Assembly: GCF_025602895.1 (NCBI RefSeq)
Contig: NW_026516232.1
Location: 434,001 to 498,000 of the forward strand
DNA: 64,000 nucleotides
Direction of reading: 5' to 3'
Source of the DNA: Polychytrium aggregatum
Lineage: Eukaryota > Chytridiomycota > Chytridiomycetes > Polychytriales
Below are positions 21,801 to 33,697 of this stretch, one piece after another. The position numbers were made by a program, and so were the translations under genes. The notes beneath the pieces were generated by a model. It made no database searches. It had not been told where the DNA came from and saw only the letters and a list, made by a program, of their open reading frames with translations. The number at the start of each line of letters is the position of its first letter. Position 1 is the stretch's first letter.

Positions 21801-22877
21801 TGGAACAGACATTCCGATATGCTGCGATTAGTGTCAAGGAGGCCGGTAGTGATGAGCTGAGATCTATAATCGTATCAGCTCATTGGCATTCAGATCCCCT
21901 CCCTTGCAGAGGAGCGATACGTGTCGCAAGATAGATCCTCAGCACTCGACGGAGGAGGTATATAATGAAAATAGAGGCTCTTCAGGGCCGTTCGATGGAT
22001 GCGGTCAGAACTCACGAGATACAGCAGGATATCCCCGATCATCCCGGATTGGACGATGTGAGTTTCCCAGGATCGATCCAGATCATTGAGGAACGGCTTT
22101 CCTCCGGTACTGTCCGAGGTCGACGAGAGGCTTGGAACCAGCTCTACTTGTACAACGTTATCCAGATGATTCGATATAGCCTTGCGGACATCGTTATAGA
22201 GCTGGGTTCCGTTCTTGCTGATCACCAGGTTGTATGCCGTTCTGACGCCGTTGATCGTAGCCGCATCCAGCCATGGAACCATCACAATTGATGAAAATGG
22301 ACAGGAAAGATGATCCTTGGGTGAGAAGACAGACCCTCGACTTTGCTGATGGGCCGATAGACCCCATCCGTGCTGAGGATGGACGAAACGATCATGCGCG
22401 GAGAAGATACGATTGGAAAGAGTCGACGACCAAGCGGACGGGCTCGTCCACTGGGCTCGCGGATGCGTACCGGTACAGCTCCTCAAAACTCAGCATCCCA
22501 GCATTCTGGCGGTATATCTCCATGATGGCATTTGCGATTTTCGGCCATAGCTCGTTGTAGTCGTGGCGGCTCTATGATCACCAGTTGTCAACACACAGCG
22601 CCACAGAGCGACAGTGACTTGGGTCAGTTGTGATAGAAAGTGGCTCGTATACAGCGGATATGATGGCCCAATCGAGTTGGCAGAGACAGAGATGCAAGCT
22701 CTGCCCGCTGGATCCTACGACGCTGTCCCGACAAGATTCCCCGACTCTGCTCGAAATCCGAAGATATGGTTTTTGCCGCTGGAGAAAGGATCGCCCAGAG
22801 GACATGATCGATGTTGAGCTTACCCGCTTGACAGCACGAATGACGGTCTTTGGTCGATGGCCTCGAGGGGTGCTCAT
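18864..22877 (-). CDS. CUL3: Cullin-3 type scaffold of a CRL ubiquitin ligase, 9-10 exons
   Basis: Exons (complement): 22824-22877, 22471-22571, 22241-22016, 21856-21589, 21391-21267, 21067-20942, 20661-20245, 20114-19944 and 19811-18864. All phases fit, giving about 811 aa, or about 790 if a 63-nt in-frame intron (18874-18936) is removed. The N-terminal cullin repeat has [18 protein letters not shown]. The middle has [12 protein letters not shown] and [17 protein letters not shown]. The cullin homology domain has HSGRKLTW and the neddylation site in VRIMKSRKQ, then [14 protein letters not shown]. Closest to CUL3, which holds RBX1/E2 and a BTB substrate adaptor. Exon 1 is short and the least certain. 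The C-terminus reads DEVNRVF and lacks the usual final YxYxA; a run of ten G next to it could hide a sequence error or a missed exon. Confidence 0.9.
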
Positions 22878-25733
22878 CGCGGGTAGGTGGGAGGGACTGG
22901 ATGGCGGATTGCGGACTGTGGAAGAGGCAGAGCGGGCGAATCGGCGGGTGCGGTGCTGGCATTTGAGGGGATGGGTGACCACAGAGAAGCCAGTTCCGCA
23001 GCAGCTCGCCGAGGACGGACCCAACACACCAGACTCGGTCAACGCCGAGCTATGCTGCCCTGGTCGCAGCGGCAGCTCGACGATTGCATCGCCGCTCCGA
23101 GCTGTGGAGGTCGCGGTGATCGAGACGCAGACGTCGATGTTCAGCAAAGCCAAAGTCGGCTCCGTATTTCATGCCGGCCGCCGAAATGGGGATGGCCCCG
23201 CCGCCTGGGCTTCCATCGGGCCGCCGGGTCGATGTTGGGATAGTCCGCAGCCTCGGCATATTTGGAGCTACTCGGCAGACGCAGGGTCGAGGCATGACCG
23301 CCCGGCGACGGCTGCTCACCTCACTCGCCCATCGCCAGGTCGGGCCAGTGCTGCTGGATTGAGCCTACGAGATTCAAGATTCAGGAGACCGGCCTGGGTC
23401 TCCCGTTGTCCAGCCGACCTCCTCGAAGACACTGCATGCAATCAACGGCACTGTGTCGACAGGCCAGCAGCAGTTCACACCCCCATGTCGACATCATTTC
23501 CTCGACTCTGCTTCAGCCTCCTCGCCCTCCCATCGCACTTTGTTCGCCATCGCGATCCGCATATGCGACCCTATCCATTTTGACTCCAGACCCGTATTTC
23601 GCGCTGTCGAGGCCGTCTGGACAAAACCCATCTCTTGATTTCACCCACCAACCCGGACGCCGAGTTCCGTGCCCCTTCTGAGCTTTCTATCGGCAAATTG
23701 GCTGAATCGACCGAGCGGCAGTCGAACGCGTCCAGCCAGGGTTTGTCGACGGACTGGTTGACTTCCAAGCCTCTGTTCCCAGAGGTGAGACACACCGCAG
23801 CTCGGACGAGCCGACTTGAGGAGGTGGGTTCCAGAGGCGGGGAAAGACGCCATGACGCGGGATGCTTGGGCTCTCGAAGGGCTCGGTACCATTGAGCTAC
23901 CAGCACGAGTGGCGGTCCTGAGCGCCGCTCGCTCCGTCATTGTTATAGACCAAATCAAAGCGATCTCTATCAAACCCTTTTGAAGTGACACGCTTTCGAA
24001 CGTATCGGGTAGAGCGCCGTCTATAGCAAGCCCACAAAGTTATGAGCCTTTCTGAGCATTCAAGTGAGGTCGCCAGGGTGTCGAGTGAATATACAAAAAT
24101 GGCATGCCCGGAGAACAGCCAGGTGATGGGGCAATATCGACTCTTGGATTTGGCTGACATATACAATGGAGTACTGACCTATATCGATTCAAATGTAAGC
24201 CGTGCCGAGAAGTAGATATCGTCCTTCCTTTCGAACGGCTCCTGAACAAGTTGTGAGGTCACAGTCCGCGATGGAGGGGAGGATGCCTCGCAGAAACTGA
24301 CTCTTTATTATCGAATGTGGTGCCTGGCAACTGAAATGGTCTGTGGTCGCTGTTAAATTCAACCAACATCTTGAATCCACGCAACTTTGATCGACAACGC
24401 GCCTCTCGATCTCGGGCCGCACGGATACCGCCTGGACGGCATTTGGAACTACCATTGTAATCATTCGGCGGTCAAAGAATGAGCATTACGCTTTCGTTCA
24501 GACACACGCAGGCCCTTCACCACCGGCTTTTCTGCCATATCTATCCAGTCTTTTGTATGGCTCAGATTTCCGCCGACTAGCTGAGGATGTAGTACCCATG
24601 AAGGGTGAAGCCCAATCGGATAGATCCGAAGTAGCAGGGGGCTGTACTCTCCGAATCTCAAGTGTCTTCAAAAGTCAAGAGGAGTATCATCAGGCGGGCC
24701 ACAGAGGACCAGTACAGACACTGGCCGTCAGCAGCATATCAAAGGAGAAGGGGCCCTTCACGCACTCAATATGATCGCTCGGGTAGCCATGACAATGAGC
24801 TCCTGGCCGACAAAGTAGAGGGGCTTTCACCGGCTCACTGAGGCCTTCAAGTTTGTGCCGGATGATTTGAGTGCATCATACCCAAAATTTTGCTGTCCTT
24901 GCCATCATGTCTTTGTCCTCGTCTAATCACAGTCATAATGTCGGCTACATTTCTCGACAATCTATCGGATCTGTGGCCAAGAGAAAGTCATCCATTATCA
25001 ACCCAGGGGTTCTGTTTGTTGCGGCCTCGACATTCCAATATGGTTATGTTCTGCAAATCATGAATACATTGGCCGCAGTACTTGTGGAGATGTGAAAGCT
25101 GACGTTGCCTCGGTCGTCTGTGCCGATTCTGCAAGACAGAGCGATGCCTCTGGTGCCGAATGTGATTCAGTGTCTCGTCCGCCATTCTGAGCACGGGGCA
25201 GCGCGATGGTTTGGATGCTCTCGGAGCAAAGCCTTGCCGATGCAGTACCGGCAACGGCAGGTGAGCACCTCATCGCCATTGGACTCATCTTTCTATTTCA
25301 ATCGAAAGCTATCAAGGCCTGGCCGGCCCGAGCAGTACATGGGGAAGGAGGTAAGTAATGATCAGCGTCTTGAACACCCTTCGGAGTGTTCGCCACAGGA
25401 GATGGACATCCGGGTCGTACCAGTTGAGCATTCTCATGCCATCCAGCTCGTAGTAGCCAACTACGTTCTTCAGGTCCAGTCAGTTCCTTCGTTCGGTCGA
25501 TCAGCACCGGCGATAGTTTTGAGACAGCAATGTGATAATTATGAGATGTATTGAAGGTCAAAGGCAACTATACTCGGCCATTGTTGCTTCATCGGGAGAG
25601 CACCGCCAACCGATTTTTGGTATCGATATATCTGGGACGAGTGTTGGCAACGCGGTCTGCTCGGCTATTTTGGTATCATATTATGTGTTACGAATTGGTT
25701 GTTTGGGAGTAGAGCTCGGCAGGGTTCCGGGGA
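22878..25733. other. Gene-poor region between CUL3 and the Sel1 gene
   Basis: No gene could be supported. A plus-strand frame at 22630-23583 overlaps CUL3 exon 1 and its intron and has no motif. On the minus strand near 25350-25470 a stretch reads YYELDGMRMLNWYDPDVHLL, followed near 25200-25270 by CRCRYCIGKALLREH. These look protein-like but are broken by stops and frame changes and may be a decayed gene. Confidence 0.4.
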
Positions 25734-27254
25734 TCAGGGCCACTTGCCGAGGTCCTTGAGTTTGTAGATTGCCCCAAGGTGGCCTTGGTCGGCGGACTTG
25801 CGGTACCAGAAGACGGCGGCGTCAATGTCCGCTGGTACACCATGTCCATTCTTGTAACACCCGCCGAGAGAATATTGTCCATACCGATTGCCTTGCTCGA
25901 TCGACTTGCGATACCACTCGACTGCTTTTGTGTGGTCTTCGGTGACTCCATATCCCCAGTAGTAGGACACTCCAACCCGCCACTGCCCATAAGAGTTGCC
26001 TTGGTCGGCCGATTTGCTGTACCATTCGAATGATTTCTTGTGGTCCTCCCATACTCCATGGCCATCCAAGTAGCATTGTCCGACCCAAAACTGGCTGTCG
26101 CTGTGACCTTCGTCGGCGAGCTGCTCAAAGATGCCTGCAGCCTTCTTGCGATCGTAGGTGGTTCCGAATCCATAGAACCAACACACAGCCTTGAGATGTC
26201 TACACAGCCAGTCTTGATTCGATCCCAGTTGGCAGAGATTGAAGAGCTTGCGGGCTACGGGCTGGGGAGGATGAAAGTTGTCCAACCACACTGCCAGACA
26301 TTCACCCTCCCCAAGATCGAGCTGGTGTGGCTTGTTCTCCCGGATTATCCTGATGCCCTTCTGTTTGTCCAGCTGGGTACCCCGGCCAAGGTAGTGCATC
26401 CAGCCGACCATGTGAGTGGAGATGGGGTTGATGACTGGATCGGTGGATTGGGTGCTGACCTCCTGCCAGTGAGCGAGGGCAACTTCGTCGCTCTGTTCGA
26501 CGCCGTGGCCGATGAACGAGAGCCATCCATGAAGGAACACGATGTGGAGTCGACCATCGTCGCTGCCTTGATCAGCTGCCTTGGAATACCACTCAATGGC
26601 TGCGTCGTAATCTTGATCGACACCTTCACCATCTTCGTAGCAACTTCCGAGAGCGATTTGAGCCTGAGGTATCCCACGATCGACAAGACTGCGGTACAGC
26701 TCGACAGCCTTGGTGTGGTCTTGATCGACACCAGCGCCATCGTGATAACATCCAGCCAGATGGAACTGAGCCATAAAATGATCGGCTTCGGCGCCCTTCT
26801 CCAGCTGACAGAAGATTTCCTTCTGGATAGGCTTCCATTCGGACGCTCTCTCAAACCGCCCGCTAGAGAGATCGACTTGGAGGATCCTTGCCAGGAAATA
26901 TGATGCGGCAGCATTGCCATGCTCTGCCTGAGCAACGAGCCAGGATCGGTCTGCTGTGTCTTGATTCTCACAGTGCATGGAGAGGGCGATTCGGTCACTG
27001 GGTGTGAGGCCGATGATCAGTTGTCCGTCTGGATGGCACAGTCCTGCATTCTGGCACCAGGTGTTGAAGCGAGGCACCTTGAAGCTCAGGAGAGGACGGG
27101 CTCGTTTGCACACTCGGAGGAGGGTCTTGATGGTGCTGTGGTCGAGGGCAGGCTGGAAGGCCTCGTTGCAACAGACGATTGTGAAGATATCTGGGTTGTG
27201 GTCGTCGATGGCAAGATGAGACATGTCGGTTGAGGGGTGGACACTGGCAGCCAT
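25734..27254 (-). CDS. Sel1-repeat (TPR-like) protein
   Basis: 506 aa from the ATG at 27254, no intron. Residues about 20-75 (IKTLLRVCKRARPLLSFKVPRF) resemble an F-box or adaptor helix region, but that is uncertain. From about 105 to the end run Sel1-like repeats of about 36 aa, for example AQFHLAGCYHDGAGVDQDH, IALGSCYEDGEGVDQDYDAA and YSLGGCYKNGHGVPADIDAA, with the typical W-Y-x-K-A/S-A-D-Q-G ends. Such solenoids are protein-binding scaffolds. The C-terminus is KLKDLGKWP, which recurs in the pseudogene at 46.4-47.4 kb. Function unknown beyond a scaffold role. Confidence 0.88.
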   Translation of the reverse strand: MAASVHPSTDMSHLAIDDHNPDIFTIVCCNEAFQPALDHSTIKTLLRVCKRARPLLSFKVPRFNTWCQNAGLCHPDGQLIIGLTPSDRIALSMHCENQDTADRSWLVAQAEHGNAAASYFLARILQVDLSSGRFERASEWKPIQKEIFCQLEKGAEADHFMAQFHLAGCYHDGAGVDQDHTKAVELYRSLVDRGIPQAQIALGSCYEDGEGVDQDYDAAIEWYSKAADQGSDDGRLHIVFLHGWLSFIGHGVEQSDEVALAHWQEVSTQSTDPVINPISTHMVGWMHYLGRGTQLDKQKGIRIIRENKPHQLDLGEGECLAVWLDNFHPPQPVARKLFNLCQLGSNQDWLCRHLKAVCWFYGFGTTYDRKKAAGIFEQLADEGHSDSQFWVGQCYLDGHGVWEDHKKSFEWYSKSADQGNSYGQWRVGVSYYWGYGVTEDHTKAVEWYRKSIEQGNRYGQYSLGGCYKNGHGVPADIDAAVFWYRKSADQGHLGAIYKLKDLGKWP

Positions 27255-28095
27255 GATACACGATGTGTGGGTTGGGTGGGAAGCGGAGGAACGGCGAGAC
27301 GGCAGTTGAGTGTGATATCAGCCAAGGATGGATGGGCCAGAGACGATGAGGAGAAAGGGAGGAACAGCGAGGCGAACACGGCAGGGGCACAGTCATCGAC
27401 CAACATCCAAGCCACACCACAAGATGCCTGGGGGGCTGGCAAATCTGGATTCAGATGGCAAGAGGGACGGGACTCCATTGCTCGCCCACCACCACCACCT
27501 CGAGACCCGCAGTACTCATGCCTGGCTGCTTCATGCCGGGCACAGCCGAGATCCGGCGAGCACACTAACCGATGTAGCTGATGGATTGGACTCTGGCATG
27601 CCAGGATCGGATTGTATCAGCGACGACCAGAGTGCAGCGCTGGATGCTGGTGGTCTCGATGGCAGCCGCAGTCACCGAGACATGCGCTGAGGTATCACTG
27701 CGGGTGAACCGCATAAAGACCGAATATCGGCCAACCAGCAGCGAGGGCGATTCAACCCACTCCTGGACGGTATCAAACCCTGTGTGGGCCGATCTACACA
27801 ACACTGCTGTGGCTGTGCTGTGGCTGGCATCGCCACCACGCCACCTGGGAACGGTATCATCCCTGCCTGCCACTTGATCTGATCGAGATCTGATCGAGAT
27901 CACTGCACCAGCAGCATATAAAGCCCTGGTCGCTGCCCCTCGCCGAGCCGCATCAGCCCAGTCCAGTTCTGTTCAGTTCCGCTCACTTCCAACATCCATC
28001 TGCACCAGCCAACCCAAGTGGCTCGCCCACCACTCTCCAGCAACTCTCACCCGCTTGCCCGGCGATTCACATCCATCAACCTCCATCGGGCCACA
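27255..28095. other. Divergent promoter region
   Basis: The region between the head-to-head Sel1 gene and Gly-rich membrane protein gene. A TATA-like TATAAAG lies at 27917-27923, about 175 nt before the downstream ATG. Frames on both strands look like chance openings. Confidence 0.5.
27917..27923 (+). promoter_or_regulatory. TATA-like box of the Gly-rich membrane protein gene
   Basis: TATAAAG within CAGCATATAAAGCCC, in a plausible position upstream of the ATG at 28096. Confidence 0.5.
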
Positions 28096-29003
28096 ATGTA
28101 CATCAAGTTCCTCGTCGACCCAGCCAGCGTCCCTCAGGCCGATCTCCATGCAGAGCCCCTCGCCTTGCCCGCTGCCGAGCCCGCTGCCGAGCCCGCTGCC
28201 GAGGACCACCACTTTCTCTACAAACGCAAGGGTGGTGGTGGCAGCAGCGGTGGTGGTGGCCGAGGTGGTGGTGGCAGCAGCGGTGGAAGCCGAGGTGGCT
28301 CCAGCGGCTCCAGTGGTTCTGGTGGTTCGGTCGTCATCATTGGTGGCTCCTCGCCCTCGTCCTCAAGCTCCGATCCACCCTCGCAAGGCGCCATCATTTG
28401 TAAGTAGCGTGAGTGAGAGTTCCATGACCCGGCTGATGGGCAATTGGATTGCACCATGGGACTGTCAATCGAACGACCAACAGGCAACAACTCCTGAATG
28501 CGCCGATATCGACCCGAAGGCTATGTCTCACACTGCTCCGCCCTTCTCTCTCGTCGGTGTTGCGATCCTCGCTCCGATGAAATGCAGTCGGATGGGTCTG
28601 CCTCGGGATTGCCGGATTGGTGGCCCTGCCGTTTGTTCTGATCATCATCCAGGTCGTGATCATCGGTCCCTGCGTGGATGAATTCAAAAAGTGGCGAAAG
28701 GCCTGTGCAGCAGCCAAGGCCGCCAGGATTGCTGGAAAGCAGAGAGCTGCTCCTGCACCAGAGGGCCTCGCAGCCAGTCGGCCAGCGATGGTCTCCGTCG
28801 ATCCGCTCAAACCTTCGACAACCACAGCGCCGCCCAAGATCGTGGTGATTCCGGCCACGACCAGCTCGGCCTCGATACCAGCCGCCAGGGACACCAAGGA
28901 CACTGCTGTCGATCTGGAGAAGGGCCAACTCGGCCCGACCACGTCGGATGCTGATATATCGAAGGAGACTCTGGCCGACGCCGACCAGTATTGGTCCTCA
29001 TAA
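28096..29003 (+). CDS. Gly/Ser-rich single-pass membrane protein
   Basis: Two exons, 28096-28399 and 28588-29003, joined in phase 1 (GTAAGT donor, GCAG acceptor), give 239 aa. The N-terminal part has a PAAEPAAEPAAE tandem and then a Gly/Ser tract of about 45 residues (GGGGSSGGGGRGGGGSSGG). The splice joins this to one strong membrane segment of about 25 residues near 101-126 (CLGIAGLVALPFVLIIIQVV). A basic stretch (KKWRKACAAAKAARIAGKQR) follows, then a Ser/Thr-rich tail. The charge pattern suggests the basic side is cytosolic. No family recognised; a cell-surface or wall-associated role is only a guess. Confidence 0.75.
28400..28587 (+). other. Intron of the Gly-rich membrane protein gene
   Basis: 188 nt, GTAAGT...GCAG. 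Without splicing the protein would end after AIICK; with it the membrane segment is in frame. Confidence 0.7.
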
Positions 29004-30284
29004 CCACCCTGAGCCTCATGTTATCTTGCCAGTCTTGGCAGATTGCCAGTCTTGCTCCCTCTCATACCCACGGACATTCTCTGTCGTTGGCCGATATAAC
29101 TGTATTCCCATCCCATCCCATGTAGCCACACCATGGCACCTCATATTGCGACAGCGCACGGCCCTATATCACCTCATGATCGACATCTCTGGCCATATAT
29201 CCCTCCGTCATCCATCCTGACAGAGTGATGGCGAGTCGCCCATGTGCACTAATACAATATTCACAGACTAAAACGAGACGCTCTGTTGTTTCTGAGGGAA
29301 TCTGCAATCATCCATCATCCGCGATGGTCATCGACTATAGGGAGCTGTCCACACACAAGCTGCCAACAGTATCTCAAAAGTGGCATCACGGCAGCGCACA
29401 GTATGGCCAATGTGTGCAAGTCGATTGTGGAGACAACGCAGTGATGCAGAGTCTTCTCCAAACGACGTTCTATAATCGTATGGGGTTGTGACTGTAACAG
29501 CAGTGCAATCAGTACAATCAATGCAATCAGCGATCTGAAGCCTGGCGATTTGCGGCTGCAGGGACCAACCACACTATTGCCTCTCACCTTGGTTGCGACC
29601 GAGTCTCTCCTGTTGATTTGGGAGGCATGGTCTTGGATACACTCGGTCGATCTCATGTGTCGATGCGTGAGTGTGGCGCATCCACTCGATGTGGGAGTGT
29701 GGTGCATCCACTCGATGTGGGAGTGGGAAGGATACACTCGACCCTCTGGACAGTTCCATACTAACTCGATATCAAGATACTTTGCGTTCTCGAGTCGCTT
29801 GGCTTCCCGGCACTGTGAGCACATCTGGAGATTGAGTTGCTTGAATCGCCGTCGCCGGGTCAGGCTGAAGTACAGCTGTTTGTCCAGCATCTCTCCATTG
29901 AACACATGGCGAATATATTGCAGGAAGGAAGCCACCCCGGGATCTTGGGACATGGCGTGGTGCTCATCCATTCCTGCAGACCAAATGCCCACATTGGTGT
30001 CCTTGATTCAAATCACAGAATGGCCATGGCCAGCAAGTATTGGTCTTGGATGACAAAACATTTGGTCAATGTTCAAAAGCTTGAGGTGCCCCGTTCATTG
30101 CAATACGCGACTGCAACTTTCTGGGAGAGATGTGTTGGGGCTTCGAGTGCATATGTGATCGGGCGAACATCCAATCGAAGTCCAAATCGGCCCCGGCGCC
30201 TTGAGTCGATTGCCGGAATGCCGACCGACCGGATGGTCGGGTTGAGTCTCGCAGCAACACTTTGGCAACGACTTTAACAAAAAA
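29004..30284. other. Region with a possible minus-strand coding exon
   Basis: On the minus strand about 30005-29765 an open stretch reads like real protein (GIWSAGMDEHHAMSQDPG, RRFKQLNLQMCSQCREAKR). It is bounded by a possible AAG acceptor and a GTATGG donor (near 29764). I could not connect it to other exons. A 27-nt unit (CATCCACTCGATGTGGGAGTG) is repeated twice near 29685-29730. No gene is called. Confidence 0.35.
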
Positions 30285-30888
30285 ATGGAGTACTGGACCA
30301 TCAGCGAGGGTGTCGCCATCCGAACTGGTATGCGGTCAGAGCCTCTCAAGACTGGCCTGTTGGGGGAGGCGGTCAATGTGGCTCCACGATACTTATCCAT
30401 CCCATTTGATGGCAAGTCAGGGTGGTCCTGCCGCGAATGCAAACGAGTCATTCAAAAGGGCGAAGAAATCAAGGTATGTCACACGAATACCATTAATCTC
30501 TGTTTCCTCATGAAGGGATCGGCCGCCACTTCCGTCACTTCTTCACCACGTTTTCGTCTGTACTCATTAGGTCCGAGATGGTCGCAAGATGAGGTTCTTC
30601 TACCACAAGAGCTGCTTTAGTGGAGACGCAGATCCTCGGAGCCAAAGCTCCTCTTCGCTGTGTTCAGGACGGTTTCCACAAAGCTGCTTCCACGAGACAG
30701 CTCCAGTCGTCAAGGGCCGGGGCAAATGGTCGGTGGAGGAGTACGGTTATCGGGCATCGTCTGAGGGCCTGAACACGACAGGCTTTGGTCGATCGAGGAA
30801 GCGATTGAACAACAGACCCGAGGATCCCGGGTCCAGGACTGCGAGCACATCGCTGCGGGCAAGCCAAGCGTCAGTGCATACGCTGTAG
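30285..30888 (+). CDS. Small PARP-type zinc-finger protein
   Basis: Exons 30285-30473 and 30571-30888 joined in phase 0 (GTATGT donor, CATTAG acceptor) give 168 aa. The core is a Cys2-His-Cys pattern: CRECKRVIQKGEEIK before the splice and RDGRKMRFFYHKSCF after it. C-x2-C, I-x-KG and YH-x2-CF are the hallmarks of the PARP-type zinc finger, here in a compact form without the usual long insert. The rest is Ser-rich and basic (KGRGKWSVEEYGYR). In known proteins this finger senses DNA breaks or binds nucleic acid. That role is inferred here, and no catalytic domain is present. Confidence 0.72.
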
Positions 30889-31942
30889 ACGGGCATCCGT
30901 GCACCTACTGTGCGTTAGGTTGGTGGATATCATGGCGGGCCGAAGCAGGGGACCACATCGGGATGGATGCGGTTATGGGAATACAGCCTTTGCCACGACA
31001 AAAAAGGCAAGATTCATCTTGCTCCGCGACACCCAGGCGGCATCCCCCGACCAACGGGCTGTGGCGACGGGATATCTTGGGCAGCATCCGCCCATGACGG
31101 CGACGATCCTACTATTTTGTGCCGTCGTCTCGCCGTGTCAGAGACTCCGGTGCTGACAGCTGGCTCTCTCCTCGATCCTCTCGCTGGGCCACTGTCCATT
31201 CGCGGCCGATCAACGACGGTCTCGCCTTCAGTCCTCGGAAGAATTCGGGATTCCCTCTGCCATCGTCGCCAGGCCGCTGCTCCAGGGTTCCTCTCCGACC
31301 GTCAGTCTCGCAGACAACCCAGATCAAGCGTCTGCCTTTAGCCATAGGAAAATCTAATAACCTTCAGGACCTGTTTCTCATCGGGCTCAATTTCGGTCAT
31401 AGGACCGCATCGTCTGCATATCCGGCCCAGCGTCCCAGCATCGTTTGGGTCGACTCGATCGGCTCGTGGCTGGGCTGTCTGCCGACGCCCTGCCGTTCCA
31501 CTCGATTACATCGGCAATCGTTTTCCAACCGATCTCAGAGCACGACGAAAAATACCGATATTGGCACCATCCCGTCCGACACTTGCCTCGCCCGAATAAG
31601 CCTGTCGCCACGCCTTGGAGTGCTCGGCTAACAACAACAACCTGCTTCCCCTCGCGTGTTGCGCTCAAGTGCGATCCAGGGCCTCGTTCCGTCCGTACCG
31701 TTGCCGCTTCGCTTCCGACCCCTTTGGCCTCTCAAATAGCGCAAGCCTCGTCGGTCCTCAACCAGAGTCCGCACGTTCCTCCCTGCCTACTCCCATCTTT
31801 CTCGCTGGCCGACTCAAGTTTGACAGATCCTTCATTCGCCAACTGACAAATTCACACCCACAAGTTGCTGTCCCGGCATTCCTTCCCTCGTATCGTCCAC
31901 TGTACTCCATACCCGCCCCGCTTTTGCCTCAGTTGCTCAACC
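30889..31942. other. Intergenic region upstream of the WH2 gene
   Basis: Several overlapping frames up to 170 codons occur on both strands with no motif. Nothing recognisable as a gene. Confidence 0.4.
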
Positions 31943-33697
31943 ATGTCCGAAGGTACCCCAAATCGCCACCGCCATCGGCAAAACAGCTCGAACGATTCGC
32001 CTACACCTCTCCGGTCGCCGCACACGGTCGGGAGGACTCACTCGAGTTTGGCTCGTGCATCGCCAAAGCCCTACCAGTCTCCTCGACCAACAACGTCGCC
32101 ATCACAGGTCGAAAACAGGCCACCTCGATCATCGTCATCGTTATCGTCGTCGTCGTCGTCCTCAACAGCACAAACCCTGGCACCATCGTCACTTCTGTCG
32201 CGCCTTGGATCAGCTTTCATGTCCGTTGCTGACCAGGTAACTGTTCAAATTGCCTCTGGGCATATTGATGGAGAGAGAGATAGAGAGAGGTTTCCAACGA
32301 CTCGATTATGTGGCGGTTATGATAGCGCATATTCTCGGCCCTTTGGCGACAACGATCCGATTTTGGTGCCTCCATAGATACTGTTGCGCATGAGCGGCAG
32401 CGACCCAAAGTATCAGGGGATCTAACGCTCGACTTGGTCCATCAAGTGAAGCACCCTTCCTTGGTCTCAAAATGGGCCACGCAGTCTCTGCCTTTGCCCT
32501 GTCCATCGCACTAACTCTTGCCCTTGAATCGCTCTGCTGACCATCTCGGTTTGATGTGGCGGACGCATTCAGTTTTCGGATATCTACAGTGGCTTGCATA
32601 AGAAAACGACACCCTCTCCGGCGCGAAAAGTGCATCATAGAACTCTCAAGAGGACACCGATTCGTCACTCAACGAGTGGTATCTCAAAAGCCTCCAATGC
32701 TAATCTGCTCGCCACAACACTATCTGCACAGAGAAGCCACCGTAAGTTGCACGTCTATCTCATCATCGCCACCCACAGTCGAAATAAGGCTCCGAAAAAG
32801 CGAGAGATGGTAGCATTCAAGTCATGGCCAGTCGCTTTCGACTGCGTGCTCACGGTCGTGATTTGTCCCTCTTTTTGTCTCGGTATCCATCAACACCTTC
32901 GATTTCACAACCTGCCGCCGTCGTTCGTGGACGTCGAATTAATATGCGACATTACTGGATCACCAAAACCCTATCAAAAATTGCCCATCCTGAAAACGCC
33001 ATCAAATCCCGGCGACGGATGCTCTTTCCCGATTTCGGTTGGGAACGATACCGCTGCTGTCGCGCAATCACCTGCCTTGGTGCTCACAGTGGGAATGGAC
33101 CGGACAGAGCTGTTGCCCAAGTCCACATCGGCCTCCCCACCATCGATACCACCTCCGTCAATAACACCGCCATCACCGACCTCCAGCTCGGCGCAGGCTC
33201 ATACCGATCCCATCTTGCGGCTCCAGGAACTTGAAAAGCGATTGGCCGAGTTCCAGGAAAAGCTCCAGGTTCAGCCCAACGCCGAGATCGAGGTTGAGTC
33301 CATGTCACTGGAAGAACGGATCGAGTACAGTATGAAGCAGCTCGCAAACCTAGAACAGCTCATGTCACTTCAGTATCGACCCCTCAGCCGGGTTACCAGT
33401 GGCCTTAGTCTATCCCCGGGATTGGGCTTTGGCATGGGCTCGGGCACGCTGCCACCACCCCCACCTCCTCCTCCACCACCACCACCTCCACCACCACCAG
33501 TTGCTCCTTTGTTCTCCTCGGCATCGCGATCCTTATCAGATCTATCGGCCAAGAGTCCGTCGGATCTCTCGGGCGGCCCCTCGGGGCTATTGAAGAAAAG
33601 TCCCAACAATGCTCCGTCCCAGCAGCGAATGATTGTCGATCAGCTGATGAAGGAGATCAAAACAGTAAAGCTGAAAAAGACTGGCCATGATTTGTAA
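31943..33697 (+). CDS. Proline-rich WH2-domain protein (actin regulator)
   Basis: Exons 31943-32236, 32573-32741 and 33090-33697, phases 0 and 1 consistent, give about 355 aa. The start is a Kozak-like CAACCATG. Residues 1-98 are basic and Ser-rich. After two splices comes a Pro/Ser region, a coiled coil (LQELEKRLAEFQEKLQ, LEERIEYSMKQLANLEQL), an unbroken run of 16 prolines, and a C-terminal WH2-like motif (MIVDQLMKEIKTVKLKKT) with the conserved LKKT. WH2 motifs bind actin monomers; polyproline recruits profilin or SH3 proteins. This layout recalls verprolin/WIP or WASP-type nucleators. A GTAAGT donor at 33694 means transcripts may instead splice to an acidic tail (SSSDDDSDDDDEDG) near 34210-34270, ending at 34272, giving a WASP-like acidic end. 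Confidence 0.68.

Noticed and set aside
22630-23583. 317-codon plus-strand frame
   Set aside because: It runs antisense to the first exon and intron of CUL3, has no motif and looks compositional.
23822-23905. tRNA-like D arm (TAGCTCAATGGTACCGAGC, minus strand)
   Set aside because: No matching acceptor stem and no TTCGA T loop.
25100-25470. Minus-strand stretches YYELDGMRMLNWYDPD and CRCRYCIGKALLREH
   Set aside because: Protein-like but in different frames with stops between, and no consistent splice joins; mentioned only as possible decay.
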